Assembly (NCBI RefSeq): GCF_965638725.1
Contig: NC_134973.1
Coordinates: 5,824,491-5,888,490 of the forward strand
DNA: 64,000 bases
Reading direction: 5' to 3'
From: Aptenodytes patagonicus
Taxonomy: Eukaryota > Chordata > Aves > Sphenisciformes > Spheniscidae
This document shows, in pieces, positions 1 to 12,262 of this stretch (positions are counted from its first letter, which is position 1; every line of letters starts with the position of its first letter). The position numbers and the translations under genes are program-made. The notes below the pieces were generated by a model. The model worked only from the letters and a program-made list of their open reading frames with translations, made no database searches and was not told where the DNA came from.

Positions 1-3000
1 AGCAGATATATAATTAAGTGGAGGAAGAATTAGGAAGGCAGCGGGCGGGTGGGCGGCGCTGACCCCGCACCCCAGTGCCCCGGCAGGATGCCAGCCCGGC
101 GTTTGGTGTGGATGACCGGATTAACGTTTCAAACCAGATTACGGGAAAATCCCAACCCGTTGGCTTTCAAAGGGCCGGCGGGGAGGCGGCCCCTCGGCAA
201 TGCCAGGAATGCAGGAGAGAGCCCTCGGCACGGGAGCGGTGCGTGCCGGGGGTCCGCCGGGAGGGACCAAGATAACACCCCCCCCTCCCGACCAGCCCAC
301 CACTCCCCTGCTAACAGCCCCCCCCCCCCGAGCTGCGGGCAAGGAGCGCAATTAAAGCAGGGAGGGGAAGCGCCATTTAACGAGGCTCCGAGAGTGCAGC
401 CACGGTAATGCCGGGGTTTATGTCGGAGCCAGGCAAGTCTCCCCATCGGCAGGAGCCCCCACGCCTGCCCCACCGGGAGTCACAGGGACCCCCCAGCCAG
501 GGGTGTGCGGGGCTGGGTCTGCAGAGGAGTCTGTGTCCCAGTGTCCTGAGCCAGCGTCCTGCGTCCGAGTTAAAAACAACCCCCCCCCACGACTCGGTTC
601 CGGGTTTTCAAGCCTCAGGGAATAATTTTCAAGTTTCTTTTCCATCGCCAGGAAGTCTTGACACTCCCGGCTTTCCTCCCTTCTCTTCGAAACCGGTTTG
701 GAACATGCATGCCGTGAGCCGGGGGGGGGGGGGACAGGCCCCCAAGGGCCACAGCAGCAGGGACGGGGGGGCTGGTGACCCCTCCAGCGGGGCTGACCGC
801 CTCGCAGGGGCTGTAAAGTCCTGAATTTCTGTATTTAGGGAAAAAATACAACAAAGGCAGCCGCAGGGGAGAGCCCACCCCGGTGAGGAGCCCATGGCAG
901 GTAGCAGGGCAAACGTCCTCTCTGATTGATTTCAACCCGGGCGGCGTGACGGGGGGTGGGGGGCTCCTTCTCTCTCTCTTTCTTTTCTTCTTTCCTTCCT
1001 CCGAGCGGCCCCCGGGGACGCGTCCCTTTGTCCCGCTGACAGCCAAGGGGCGACGCCGGGAGGGGGAGAGACTGCGCACGCTAACGAGTTATTTAACGAA
1101 GAATAAACACGCGGGTGGTGTTTCCCGTCCTGCTCCTGGCCGGCGCACGCAGCCCCCTGGCTCCCAGCATGCCGAAGCCAGGACCTGCGGGGGGGGGGGG
1201 GGGGCACTTATTCAGAAAAAGAAAGCAATTTGTAAAAACTGGAGTTGAAGGGTTGGTGACAAGCCCCAAAATGAAGTGTTTCGGGTGACGCTGCTGAGGC
1301 GGTTTCCCGTAAGATGGTGGCTGAGTCAGGGCTGGGGGTGCCCGAGGCCGTGCAGCCCCTTCTCCGCGCTGGGGTCTGCGCAGCCCCCTTCCCCAGGCAG
1401 GGCTATCACGGTAAGCGGGGGACAGCACCGGCACGGCCCCCGCCGGGGCGCGGGTATCGGGTTTGCTGGGGCCAATCCCTCCCGGCAAAGGGAGATTCCA
1501 GCCTCGGCACAGATCCTGCCGCAGATAAAATGCTCGGCCTAGGGACCGGTCACCTCTTGCCGTCCCCATCCTAATCGCCTGCGAGCCCCCTCAAAGCACG
1601 CCCTCCTCTCGGGAAGGGGCTGCCAGGGGGCAGGGGCATGCACCCCCTCCCCAAAATCCCCAGGGGCAGCCCCCCACCACCTCGCTCACCAGCTCCGAGG
1701 CCGGCCAGGAGCAGGACAGTGCTGCCGGGAGCCTTGCCCGCACAGGACAGGACGGGGCCGGCTCCTGCCGCCGGCAGCCGAGTCCACTGACCGGCCCGGC
1801 GGGATTCCTGCCACCTGAGCGTGGCCGGGGCCGCCCGGGGCAGGGGTCCGTTTCTGCAGGGGGAGCCGGCGAGGGGGCCGGGGAGCGCTGGGCCCTCACC
1901 GCCGCACTTCCCGTCGGCACTATTGTTCCCGCCGGTTCCCAGCATTGTCCCCTCCGCAGGTCGGCACCGCCCAGCCCGGGATGCTGCCCCACCGCAGGTG
2001 CCTCTCCCCGCTGGTGCCCCCTCCTCGGGCTGGGAGCTGCGGGACCAGGTAGGCGGCAGATCCATCGGCACTCCTGTGGCACAGGGACAAGCCCAGTCCC
2101 AATCTCCAGCCATTGCCCCAAAGGGCTGGGGGTCTGGAGACCACCTGAGATTCCACCAGCACCTGCAAACCCCCCGAGTGATGCTGCAGCCGCATCCTGG
2201 CCATGGTCCCGTGGGAGTCACCCCACCAGACGCAGGGCAGCGGACAGGGACGAGCAGGAGCCCACAGCACCGCAGGCAGTGTCCCGTCCCAAACCGAGCC
2301 CCCCGGCAGCATGGGGGTCCCATGCAGCCCCTGTGCCCGGCCCCGCCGCCTCCCCGGCCAGGCTGGCAGGAGCAGCCGTACGGGTGACCCAGGGAGACAC
2401 GGGCCGGTGTCAGCACTGACACGGCGGGTGTCACCACGCCGCAGAGGGGGACATTGAATGGGCGAATTAGTCGCCGTTTAACCTCCCTGACCCCCCATTG
2501 TCCGCGAGCCGTCAGCCTCCCTCCCCGCCACGCTGCGGGGCCGCTCCTGCCCGGCCAGCTGGCAGCCGCCGGGACACTCCGCGTGGATCCACGTCCACGC
2601 ACCAGAGCCATCCCGGTGCAGCGTGCTGCCAGGCCCAGACCAGTGCTGGCTCCAGGACGGCTGCGCGGTTGCTGTTTTTCCCCTTCCCGCAGAGGAGGAA
2701 GCGAATCCTGCTGCAACTGCATTTCAAACGATGGTTTCAGAGGGACCTGCTGGGCGGCAGCTTGCCGGGCTCCGGCTAAAACAAAAACCGGTTCAGTGTC
2801 TGAACGCCGACGCGTGGCACGGGCTGCCAAGAGGTCACTGCCGAGCAGCGGGGGAACGGGGGAGCTGCTGCCCCCCGCCAAGCTGAGAGCTGCCAGCCAG
2901 GGCGGGCGGATGGGAGTCAGCCCGGCAGTGGCGGCTCTCCCAGCCCTTGCCGCGTGCGTGCCGGTGCATGCCCTTGACACATGCTCGTTATCGCACCGGA

Positions 3001-4607
3001 CCTTGTGCAAATATTAATTCAGTGAAGTCAGGCAGTGTTGAGAAAGCTCGTCCCAGGCAGCAACACCCAGGGCCCGGCTCACACACTGCTGGCGCGGCTC
3101 CCCGCCGCTGGCCGGGCGGACCCCGGGTGGGCAGCCGAGCCGGAGCCATGCGGCACGGACCCAGGGAAACCATGGCCAGAGCAGCAAAGCTTTTCCCAAT
3201 GGAAGAGTGGTGCAAACCCTTCGGGCACCTGGCGAGCCCCCACCTCGGGCTGCCCCTCCCCGTATGCCCCCAGCCCTCCCCGGGGTGACACCCAACAGGG
3301 CTGGCAGGTCGAGACCCCCAGGCAAGGACCCGACCCCGGTGCGGGGGCAGCTGCACAGGCAGAAGCGGCAGCTTCGTTGGCCCTTGCAGGCGAGCCGGGG
3401 TTTAAATTCCACCATATGTAAATGATCGCCTTATAAAGGGGATCGCTGTAAGCCAGAGCAGATGAGTCACCCGGGGCTTCCACCGCCCGGCCGGGGATTT
3501 GTCTAATTGCAAATCTGTTCCTGAAATGCAAGGTCCTGCACCTCCATCTGCCCGCGGGACGGCTGCTCCGCCGACCCCGCCAGCGGTCCCCACCACGGTG
3601 GGGGTCCGGGGGGGGGGTGTCTGTGGGGTGTCCCGCCAGCCCCGCATGCCCTGGCCTTGCCTGCGGGAGCTGGAAGAGGTCCAGCAGCCGCAGATGGTTT
3701 TGACAGGCAGCCAGCTGTGGGCCGTCAGCCCTGGGAACCATCACCGCAGAGCTGCTCCGGCAGTGCCGAAACCTCGCTGTTTCCTTGCGCTGCCGGTGAC
3801 CCTCGGAGAGGAGGGGTGCAGCGGGGGACACTGCCACGGCTCCTTTGCCATGGCACTGACGCAGCACCAGAGTGATGTTGGCTCCGGCAAAGCTGCTGCC
3901 CGACCCCGTCCCACCACAGCACCGGAGCGGGCGGCAGCACGCAGCGGCACATCGCAGGTGTTTGAGTCTCTGAAAGCAGGCGCTGCTGCCTGAGCAGGGG
4001 TCTCCACGGTGGCTGCGGGCAGAGGGGTGCTTGGGGGGGGACACAAGGAAGCCCTTTCCCGAAGGACCACTGTCACCAGTGACAGGGCCGCCCCCTCCCC
4101 ACAGTACGTGTGGGGAGCGGGGACTGGCGCGCCCTTGCCCCTGCCCGGGGAGCAGAGCCCCAGCCCCGAGCAGCCCCGGCGCAGGGCGGATTATCGCCAG
4201 CTCTGTCCGGAGCGGGGACCCAGGCACAGGCAGATTAAGTGACCGATTGGAAGGGTCAGGGAGCGGGTCAGGAGCCGAGCTGGGAGCTGTGCCCTGACCC
4301 GGCTGTCCCGGCAGGCTCAGAATCCGGCAAGCGGCCACGCAGGCAGAGCGGGCAGTGCAGGCAGGTGCCCTGTCAGGGACGTGCCCAAGGGAGAGCGGGG
4401 GGATCCCCCCGTCCCTGAACTGCCACCCGCCCCTCGCCCTGGCCCCCGATTGCAGCACGTCCGGCCGGGCCCCAGGACCGGCTGCCATTTCTCCTGCGGT
4501 TTGGGCCAGAAATAGGGTGATGGAGCAATGCGGTGCCCTTGCCCAACCGCTCCGCTGCCGGGCGGCTGTTTGCTTTGCTGACAAAGGACCTGCTCTCGTC
4601 TCTGCTC

Positions 4608-4626
4608 TTTTTTTTTTTTTTTTTTT
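4608..4626. repeat. poly(T) run, 19 bases
   Basis: Uninterrupted T run in the ARID3A intron, followed by a pyrimidine-rich stretch. It could be the tail of an old minus-strand retrocopy, but no target-site duplication or body was recognised. Confidence 0.8.
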
Positions 4627-7600
4627 CCTCCTTCTTTTAAATAAACCCTCATTCCTGTTAGTTCAGCTGTGCCGGAGCTGAGAGGCAACTGCCTCCTCTG
4701 CAGCCCTTGCATCAGCCCAGGGGGCCGGGGCTCTCGGGGGGATGCCAGCAGCGATGCCCAGGCTGGGGGGAGCCAGCCCAGCTCCTGAGCCAAGGGACGC
4801 CCGGGGGGACGGTCCACCCGGGAGCAAACAAAATCCGCGGGGCGAAGGCGCTGGCCGGACACCCGAGGCAGGAGGGACACATCCCCCGTCCCCCACCTTG
4901 TTAATTATCCCGGGACTTGTTGGGACAAACGGCCTCACACAGTCTCTGGACACTGGGACCGGCACCCTTGGGCTGAGCCGGCTGCGCGGCCACCCAGGCG
5001 TCAGGCTGGGGGAGGCACTCGGTGGGTAAGCCGCTCTCGCTGAGGAGAAGTCCCTGACCCCCGGCCGGGGATCCGGTGGGATTACAGCTCCGGGAATGCT
5101 CCCTGAGCACTGTGAGCCGATTACCGGGCTGGATCCCTGGCCAGGAACACCCTTCAGGGAGCAGGACAGTGGCACGGGGCGAGACAGGCGATGGCTGCAC
5201 CAGGGTCGCAGGGGAGGACGCTGCCGTTCTCCCAGCACGGGTCCACCTGTGACCGAACCCTGGCCCCCGGCGCCCCATCCCACTCCGGTCTCCTCCTCGC
5301 CCCCGTTATCTGTCGCCAGCGCGGCCAGGCGCCGCAATCGCCTCCTCCCGGCGCAGAAGCGCCCAGCCGGGGGCCCCAGGGTGCTCCCCTTTATCTGTGC
5401 CCCTGCCACGCCACAGCACCGGCTGGAGCAAAACCACCTTTGGGGTGGGGGGACGGCAGCCCCCGGACGGGTGACGACGCTCGGGTGCCCCTTTCCCTGC
5501 GCAGGGGCCCCCTCACCCTCCCTGGGGGCGGCTCATCCGCTCAGCTGGCTAATGCAATAAAGCTCTAATCAATATTTTAAAGAAAGTAAATGGACCCTCC
5601 TGCCCTCGTTAAGAGGCCGCAGGGCCCCCGCTCCAGGCCCCACTCCCCCGGCAAGCTTTGGGCTTTTGAAATAAAAATAATCCATGGGAGAAAGGGGTTC
5701 AGGGCCACGCACCAGGGGCTCTGCCGCCCATGGGGGCAGAGGGGATCCCTCACGCCTTAACCGGAGCCTGGGGTTTCTGCACGGGGCTCTGAGCCCCAGG
5801 GCTCCGGAGGAGGAACGGGCTTTTCCTCAGCCCCTCCCACGGTTCCCCTAGGAAAATCCCAGCTTCATCTTTCCGGGAGCTGCCGCGGCCCTGCCACGTG
5901 TGCATCCCGGCAGGTCCCCCAGCCTGGGAGTGGGCAGGGCGGGGGGTCCGGTTTTGCCCCCGCTGCGCCCAGCGTGCCGCCTGCCGAGGTTGCAGAGTTG
6001 CTTTCAGTTTACTTTTTTTTTTTCCCTAACCGTTGCACTTTGAAACGCCGTATCTCAGGGGAGCGCTGCTCGGCACAAGATAAGGGCTGAGGTTTTCGCC
6101 CCCACGTGCCACCGGTGCGGTTCAGATGTCCCCATTTGGGACAGCTTAAGAAACCTCCTGCCCCCCCCAAAGCACCAGCAAACCACTGCCGGCACAGCCT
6201 CCCCCCAGCACCACGTCGGCTTCTTAAAACCTCTGATGCTTCTCGCGAACGGGAGCAGAGACAGGGGGTTAAACATCAGCCTGGGGCACCCCAAAAGGGG
6301 GCACCCCAAAGGGAGCCCAGTGGCTGCCGCAGCCAGGGGGAGCGGAGGGAGCACCGGGGGTCAGCCCCCTCCCCACGCCGCCAGCCGCCCCAGCTGCCCT
6401 CCCGCGGGAAGCGGTGCCGGGGTGACGGGGTGCAGGCGCCCGGGGGATCACGGGCAGCCGCTGCCTGTCGCAGGCAGCGCAGGAAACTCCAAAAGGGGCA
6501 GAGGCAGGAAACGCCGGCCCCGTGGGCTGCTGACGCGCCCAGGGCTCACGCTCCTGGTATTAGTAGGGCACAGTAATAGCAGTAACGAAACAGAAAGGTC
6601 GGGAGGGGGGTTCTCCACGGGGCAGCAGCAGAGCCCCCCCCCCCCCGCTCACCCGCCGGGGCTGGGGCGCAGACATCAAAGCAGGTTTTTCCCCAGCAGC
6701 CCCACGCCGACGGCAGCAGCTCGCCGGCCAGGCATTACGCAGCAGTTTGTGGCGGCACGCAGCAGTGCCGGATTTTTGGCAGGGCTTGGCTGAACCGCTC
6801 ATGCTCCGGTGCCTCGGCAAAGCCCAGCTCCCCCCGCAAGCATCGCCCCCCGGAGCGGCGGCGTGACGGCAAATGTCCACGGTGCAAGCCCCAGCACCTG
6901 GCCATGGTGCCCTGAGGGGCGGGTGCCAGGGCTCACCCCTAGCCCCCCGCGGCACAGCCCTCCGTGGCCTCCCATGGCCAGCTGAAACCCCCACGGCTGA
7001 GCCCAGCTCCAGGCTGGCAGCCCGGACACGCCAACATTGCCCCGGCCCCCCGGGGACCTGCCGTGCCTTTTGGGGTGGGGTTAGAGACAGTCCCAAACCC
7101 AAACAGAAGCAAAGACGGCCCCGGCCCGGCCACGCAGCCCGGCACATTAGCAGCGTGCCGACATCCCACCGGACCCCTCCGCCCCTGGTGGGGCTACAAC
7201 AGGCGCAAGATCAAAATGAAAGCGAGCCTGCCCTCGCTGCCGGCCAGCGTGGGAGGACGACATGACGGTCATTCCCCACAGGGAGCCTCCTCCCACCCCA
7301 AAAATACCCCTTTCCCCCCAAGGAGCCATCGTGCCCTCGGCAGCCGCTGCCCCCTGAGCCCCCTGCCGCGCTGGGGGCTCCTTTGTTCTGCTGCCCGCGC
7401 GGGCAGCGCCCCGGGTCAGCCGCCAAGCTGACCTCTGCCTGCACAGTAGTCGTCCCCAGGGACGGGGAGGTGCCACGCGCCAGCTCCCTAACCTCCCTAA
7501 CCTCCATAACTCTTCCTTGCGCCCTCCTCTTCCTCTCCCCTGAACCGGGCCCCCTCCTCCTCCTCCCCCCGGCCCCCCACGGCTCGACCCGGCCAAGCCC

Positions 7601-9375
7601 CAGTTTGCAGGAATCTGTCCCAGATGGGTCAATAAAACCCTGCGGTGGAGGACAGGGACAGCCCCTCGGCAGGCACGGAGCACCCGGGGCTTCAGCGTGG
7701 AGATGGGCACGGGGACTCGGACAGCGGCAGCGCCCGGCAAGGACCGCGTCCTCGAGCACAGAGAGAGCCGGGCCAGGGAGGCCGGGGGGCTGACGCCAGG
7801 CTGGGCCGTTCACCAGCACCAGCACATCCGGAGCTGAACCCAAACCGCAGCCGCAGGGAGACCTGGAGAGCCCCGGAGGTGCTGGGGATGGCCAGACCAC
7901 CAGCCCTGAGCTGCCTGGGGGGGACCCGAGCCTGCTCGGAGGCAGGGAGAAAGAAATCAGTCACCCGCCTCCCCCAAACCGAGCCCACGCGGCCGCAGCT
8001 CGGCCCCAGAAGGTGCTGCAGGGGCCCGACTCAGCCGATGCGCACAGGAGGCTGCGCGCTCCCTGCAAGCTTGTGGGAGAGCAGAGGTGCTCCCAGCACC
8101 GAGAGGCTCGTTAGCAAAAAAAGAGGAACCCCGAAATAGCCCCCTCCTTGAGCCGCGTTTCCCCACTGCGGTGGGAAGGCCCAGCACCGACACACCACGT
8201 TTCTGGCACCGTGTCCCCGCCGGCTCTCCCGCGCAGAGGGATCCGGCTGTGGTGCACCAGCACCCTGGCGCTGCCGGGGTTTCCCCTAACACAACCCTAC
8301 GCTGGTGAAGGGGTGTCAGCAGTGGGAGCAGGGGCAGGGAAGGGGTAAAGCATCGCCTGCCAAGCAGCGCCAGGGCCACGGCGGCCGCCCCACGCCGGCA
8401 CTCACTGTTTACATTCCTGCTGCTCCTTCCCAGGCCTTGCCGGCCCGGCCGCGCCAGCTGGGCTGGGGCTGGAGCTGGAGAGCTCGGCGGCACGCGCTGG
8501 AGGGCGGCCAGGAGGAGCTCCCGGCCAGCGCCGCGCAGAGCAACCCCCTGGCCCGGGTCCAGCGGCCGCGATCCAAGCACCGGCGCGCTGGCGGGCTGAC
8601 GTGCCGGGGAAAGCCTCTCCCAGCCGGGCGCTTCGCCTCCTCTCCTCCGCCCACAGCGCAGCGGTGGCAGCCGCTTTCCTCCCCCCTCCGGCTGCTTCCA
8701 CGATTAACCGCCGTGCCGGGCTCTCCCCACCGACCCCGGGAAGCTTTCCGCTGGGAAGAGAAAGGGAGGGAGAGGGGCGGCTCAGCCCCTTTTGCCGGCA
8801 CAGCTTAGGGGGAAGAGATGTGGAGGGGGCAGAGGACACGCTTGGGGACTCGGGCTGGTGTCCCCAAGCGCTGCGGCGGGGGACTCGGTGGAGACTATGG
8901 CATGGTCCACGGCACATCTATGGACCACTGCGGCAGCACAGCACGGCACGGGTCCTGCAGACACTGCCAGCCACCCAGCCCCAGATTTCCCCGTTGGATC
9001 CCAAGGGCTGGGAGCAATTGCCGGGCCCCCAGAGCTGGCGCACGGGTCCGGTACAGCACCAAGCCAGTGACAAACAGGAAGATCACGGCTGCGGTATCGA
9101 AAAAGCCTTTTCACAGATACGAGATCACGTCCCCAGCCCCTTGCTCCCTGACGGCAGGAAGCACAAAACAGAGAAACCGCAAGAAGAAGAGGCGGCGTGG
9201 GTGCAGCGGCACGAGGGACGTGCGGGGCAGAAGCATCCCTTCTTCCCCGCAGCCCGGCATGAGCACGCCGGGGAGGGCGGCCACACGCTCCGTGTTCACT
9301 TGTGCTTCCTTCACCAGCCCTGTCGTGAGGCTGCCCGCATCCAGATGTGCCGGCAGATCCCAGCAGCCCCTTCCC

Positions 9376-9440
9376 CCTTTTGGGAGGGATGCCCCTTCCG
9401 AAGGGGAAGGGGCAGGGGCCGTCGCATCCCTCCCAAAAGG
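9376..9440. repeat. perfect 17-bp inverted repeat (hairpin/cruciform)
   Basis: Bases 9376-9392 are the exact reverse complement of 9424-9440. The 31-nt spacer contains a second small stem (CCCCTT at 9392-9397 against AAGGGG at 9401-9406, with loop CCG). It lies in the ARID3A intron. Function is unknown. Confidence 0.85.
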
Positions 9441-10281
9441 CCACCGTGCCCCGGCCGCTCCATCTGGGTCCCATCTGCTGCTGTTGGCTCCCGTCCCTTC
9501 CCCCACCCCTAAACTCAGATGTATTTAAACACACACATCAAAGGCACCGGGCAGCCCCCAGGGAGCCCCAGCTTGCAGCACATTTCCTTCTATTAGCCGA
9601 AAGCGGGGCGCAGCGAGCTCCAGCGCTGGGAGAGAGCGGGAGCGTCCCTGCCTCCTTCCAGCCCGGCTCAGCCGGCACGGGGAAGGCGGCGCAGGGGGCA
9701 GCCAGGGTGCTTTCTGCCCAGTTTCACTCTTCAATGGCATTTTGGTGGCAGCAGGGGGGCAGCTCTGCCCCCAGGCATCCGCGAGGCCGGAGCCGTCCCA
9801 CCAGGCATCACCTCTGCGGTGATGGTGATGGGGAGTAAGCCAGGTCCCCACCGAAAACGGCTTGGGGAGGGTGGAGAAGAGGAAAACCAAGAGTCCCTTC
9901 AGATTTGCAAGTTTGGGGTGGTTTTTTCCATCATTTTCAGCAAGAATCCTCCCAGGTCCCTGCAGCAAACCCCATCACACCGCCCGTCCACACCGGGGCC
10001 AGGCCACGGTGCCAAATGGGACACAGGATCCCACCAGAGCCACCGACCAAAGTGACAGGGGAGGGGACGAGGCTGAGCCCAAGCACTAAAACCCCGGAGA
10101 AATCCCACGCTTTCTTAGCGGCAATGACGGCAGCTTGATCCGAGAAGAATGCTGCCGGAGGTGGCACTGCCAGAGGCGTCTCACCACGGCTCTCGAGGAC
10201 GCAGGGATGCGCGGCAGATCCGAGGAGCAGGGGAGGGACGGGCACGGGGGGGGGGGCACGCGCGTCTCGGCAGGCACCTAC

Positions 10282-11708
10282 TTGCTTGAACTGTTCCTCG
10301 TAGGTCCAGTCGCCGTGGTCAGGCGCCGGCGGCGGGGGCTGCGCATGGCCCAGTCCGGAGGGGAGACGCTCCTGCCCGCCCGGCAGTCGCTGCGGCTCGC
10401 CCCGGTAGTGCTGGGGCGCCGGGGGCTTGCGGAGCAGCAGGGATCCTGCACCCGCCCGCACCGCCTCTGCTGAGCTGAGCCCTTCCTCTCCCATGTCTTC
10501 CTCCTCCTCGTAGTCTTCCTCTTCCTCCTCCTCCTCCTCGTCTTCCTCTTCCTCCTCCTCTTCACCCAGGTCCTCTTCAAAGTCATCTTCATCCCACTTG
10601 CCTTTCCTAGAGCAGGGGGCAGAGGAGAGATTTGGTCCCACGCTAGGCAGGGGGCTGGGTCCCCAAAGCCGATTCCTCTCCCCTGCCTGCCCGCCTCACA
10701 AGCACCCCACAGCCGTGGGGCTGGGACCACCCGCCTGGCACACGGGGAACCCAGCGAAGCCCCGGCGCACCCCTGTCGGCGGGTGGCAGCCCCATGGGGC
10801 ACCACTGGCCACTGGCATCCCAAGACAGCAGCTCCGGCGGCGAGCGGGGCTCTGCCAGATGGCTCCCAGCCTGTTCCCTGCCCTGGAGAGAACGCGGGCT
10901 GGGAGGAGGTGGCCACGAGGTCCCTGCATAATTTAAAGCCAGACCGGGATCCTCTGTCACGGCCCCACGTGGCTCCCTGGGCAGAGATGAAATGTCGCCC
11001 CACGCCAGCCCGGTACGAGGAATCACGGCTGCCGAGCCGAGCTGCTGTTCTCGGCGCCTCCTGCTCCAGGACATCCCGACAGTGCCAATCCACCTCCCCA
11101 CCCCGAGCTGCACGAACCCAGCCGCCCGACACAGCACAGGCAGCCCCCCGGCAGCCTCCACCATCGCTCCCCTGCCCCAAAAGGAAGCCTGCGTCCCCAG
11201 CCGGCCGTGCCAAAACCCACTGGGGCCAGACCACGTCCCTGCCCCTTCCCTGAAGCCGTAAGAGCTGCTGGTCTGTGCTAGCGTATACTCACAGATCCTC
11301 CTCGTCCTCCTCGGAGCCCATCTCCTGCTGGTACCCGCCATCCTCCTCCTCTTCCTCGCCGTGCTCTTCCTCTTCCTCCTCGGAGGCCTGGCTCTCATCC
11401 GACAGCCCTGGGCTGGACGAGTGGCTGAGGCCAGCGGCCGCTGCCCGCATGGCGGCCAAGGCGGCCATCTGCGCCCGCTGGATGTGCGCGCTCTCGGGCT
11501 CTGCTCCTTCCTCCGAGGGTGCCGGGGCTGGATCCTGGCCCCGGCCCCGGGCTGGGGTGTTGGCAGGGGTCTGCCCCGGGGCCGGCGGGGGCTGCGTGGG
11601 AGGCGGCGTGGAGCGCTGCTGCTGCTCCTGCTGCCGCGCTTCCAGTGCCTGCTGCAGCCGCGCACGCTGCTGCCGCTGCAGGTTCTCCATCACCGCCTGC
11701 AGCTTCAT
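10282..11708 (-). CDS. ARID3A: ARID3A (Bright), first two coding exons, partial
   Basis: ARID3A is a nuclear ARID-domain factor that binds AT-rich matrix-associated DNA. Two coding exons are present: 11708-11293 and 10606-10282. They join in frame (416+325 nt, 247 codons), with donors GTGAGT and GTAGGT and an acceptor after CTCTAG. The start is the Met of MKLQAVMENLQRQQ, which matches the family N terminus. Visible features are a Gln-rich segment, the conserved IQRAQMAALAAMRAAAAG, two Glu/Asp-rich tracts, and DHGDWTYEEQFKQ, which in orthologues directly precedes the ARID domain. The ARID and REKLES exons are not in the window; the intron after 10282 runs off the left edge. About 42% of the human protein length is covered. 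Assignment is from remembered human sequence plus gene order. Confidence 0.95.
10607..11292 (-). other. ARID3A intron between coding exons 1 and 2
   Basis: Intron of 686 bases with donor GTGAGT (complement of 11292-11287) and an acceptor ending CTAG before 10606. The junction splits a Leu codon (CT|G). Nothing else is recognised inside it. Confidence 0.9.
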
Positions 11709-12262
11709 GGCTCTGCCGGCGGGCGGTGGGTCCCCGGGGGGGCGGGGGGCGATACACCCGGGTGGCAATGCCCGGGAGGCGCGGGGGGCAGCGCCCGGCA
11801 GGCTGCAGCGCTCCAGTGGGGCTGGAGGCCAAGGCTGGGCAGCACCGGGGGAGGGGGAAGCCGGGGCCCAGGGGGGGCGAGGGCAGCGGAGGGTCCGCAG
11901 CACCGTCAGGCTGTCAGGGCAGGAATCGCTGCCGGGTCAGGGCAGAAGCACGCGCCCCCCGACCCCCCTCAGCCTTGCCCAACGTCTCCTTCGCTCAAGG
12001 GCTCCGGCGGGATCCGCGGGTACAGGGTCGCTCGTCAGGATCAGGGTGCTGCCACCGTCGTCCGAGCGTGCCCCAGGCAGGCACCAAAACCTCCGCAGGC
12101 TCAACAGGCAGCGGTGGCAGCCCGGCGCATCGCCCCCTCCCTCGCCGACCGGGCACTTTCCGGGGGGTGGCAGCCTTGGGGTCAACGTGGCGTCCCCCTG
12201 CTCGGGGCCAGGCGTCTCTTAGTCCTCGGCCGGCTCGGCTTCCGGCAGGCGTCGGCGCAAAC
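11709..12262 (-). other. ARID3A: ARID3A 5'UTR part of the start-codon exon
   Basis: On the minus strand a long pyrimidine tract ending CTCCTGGCAG lies just above base 12262, a strong splice acceptor. The start-codon exon would therefore run 12262-11293 with about 550 nt of leader. The reading frame is open for a stretch above the ATG, but the family N terminus begins at 11708. The acceptor is inferred; a transcript is needed to confirm it. Confidence 0.6.

Larger units (their letters stand above)
1..10281 (-). other. ARID3A intron 2 (left part), no coding exon seen
   Basis: This stretch follows the donor GTAGGT at 10281-10276 on the minus strand. I found no ARID-domain exon on either strand; the long open frames are stop-poor because of high GC. 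It holds a few AT-rich islands (around 100-180, 3395-3545, 5555-5700), G runs at 721-733 and 1189-1204, a T run at 4608-4626, and a perfect inverted repeat at 9376-9440. It reads as intron with possible regulatory elements. Confidence 0.75.

Noticed and set aside
1571-4584. Very long minus-strand open frames (about 480 and 500 codons) in the left region
   Set aside because: High GC removes stop codons by chance. The peptides are Pro/Arg/Gly/Ala-rich with no domain, several frames are open at once, and they lie in the ARID3A intron.
4608-4660. Poly(T) run with nearby AATAAA as a retrotransposed gene end
   Set aside because: The hexamer lies on the opposite strand to that needed for a minus-strand poly(A) tail, and no gene body is present.
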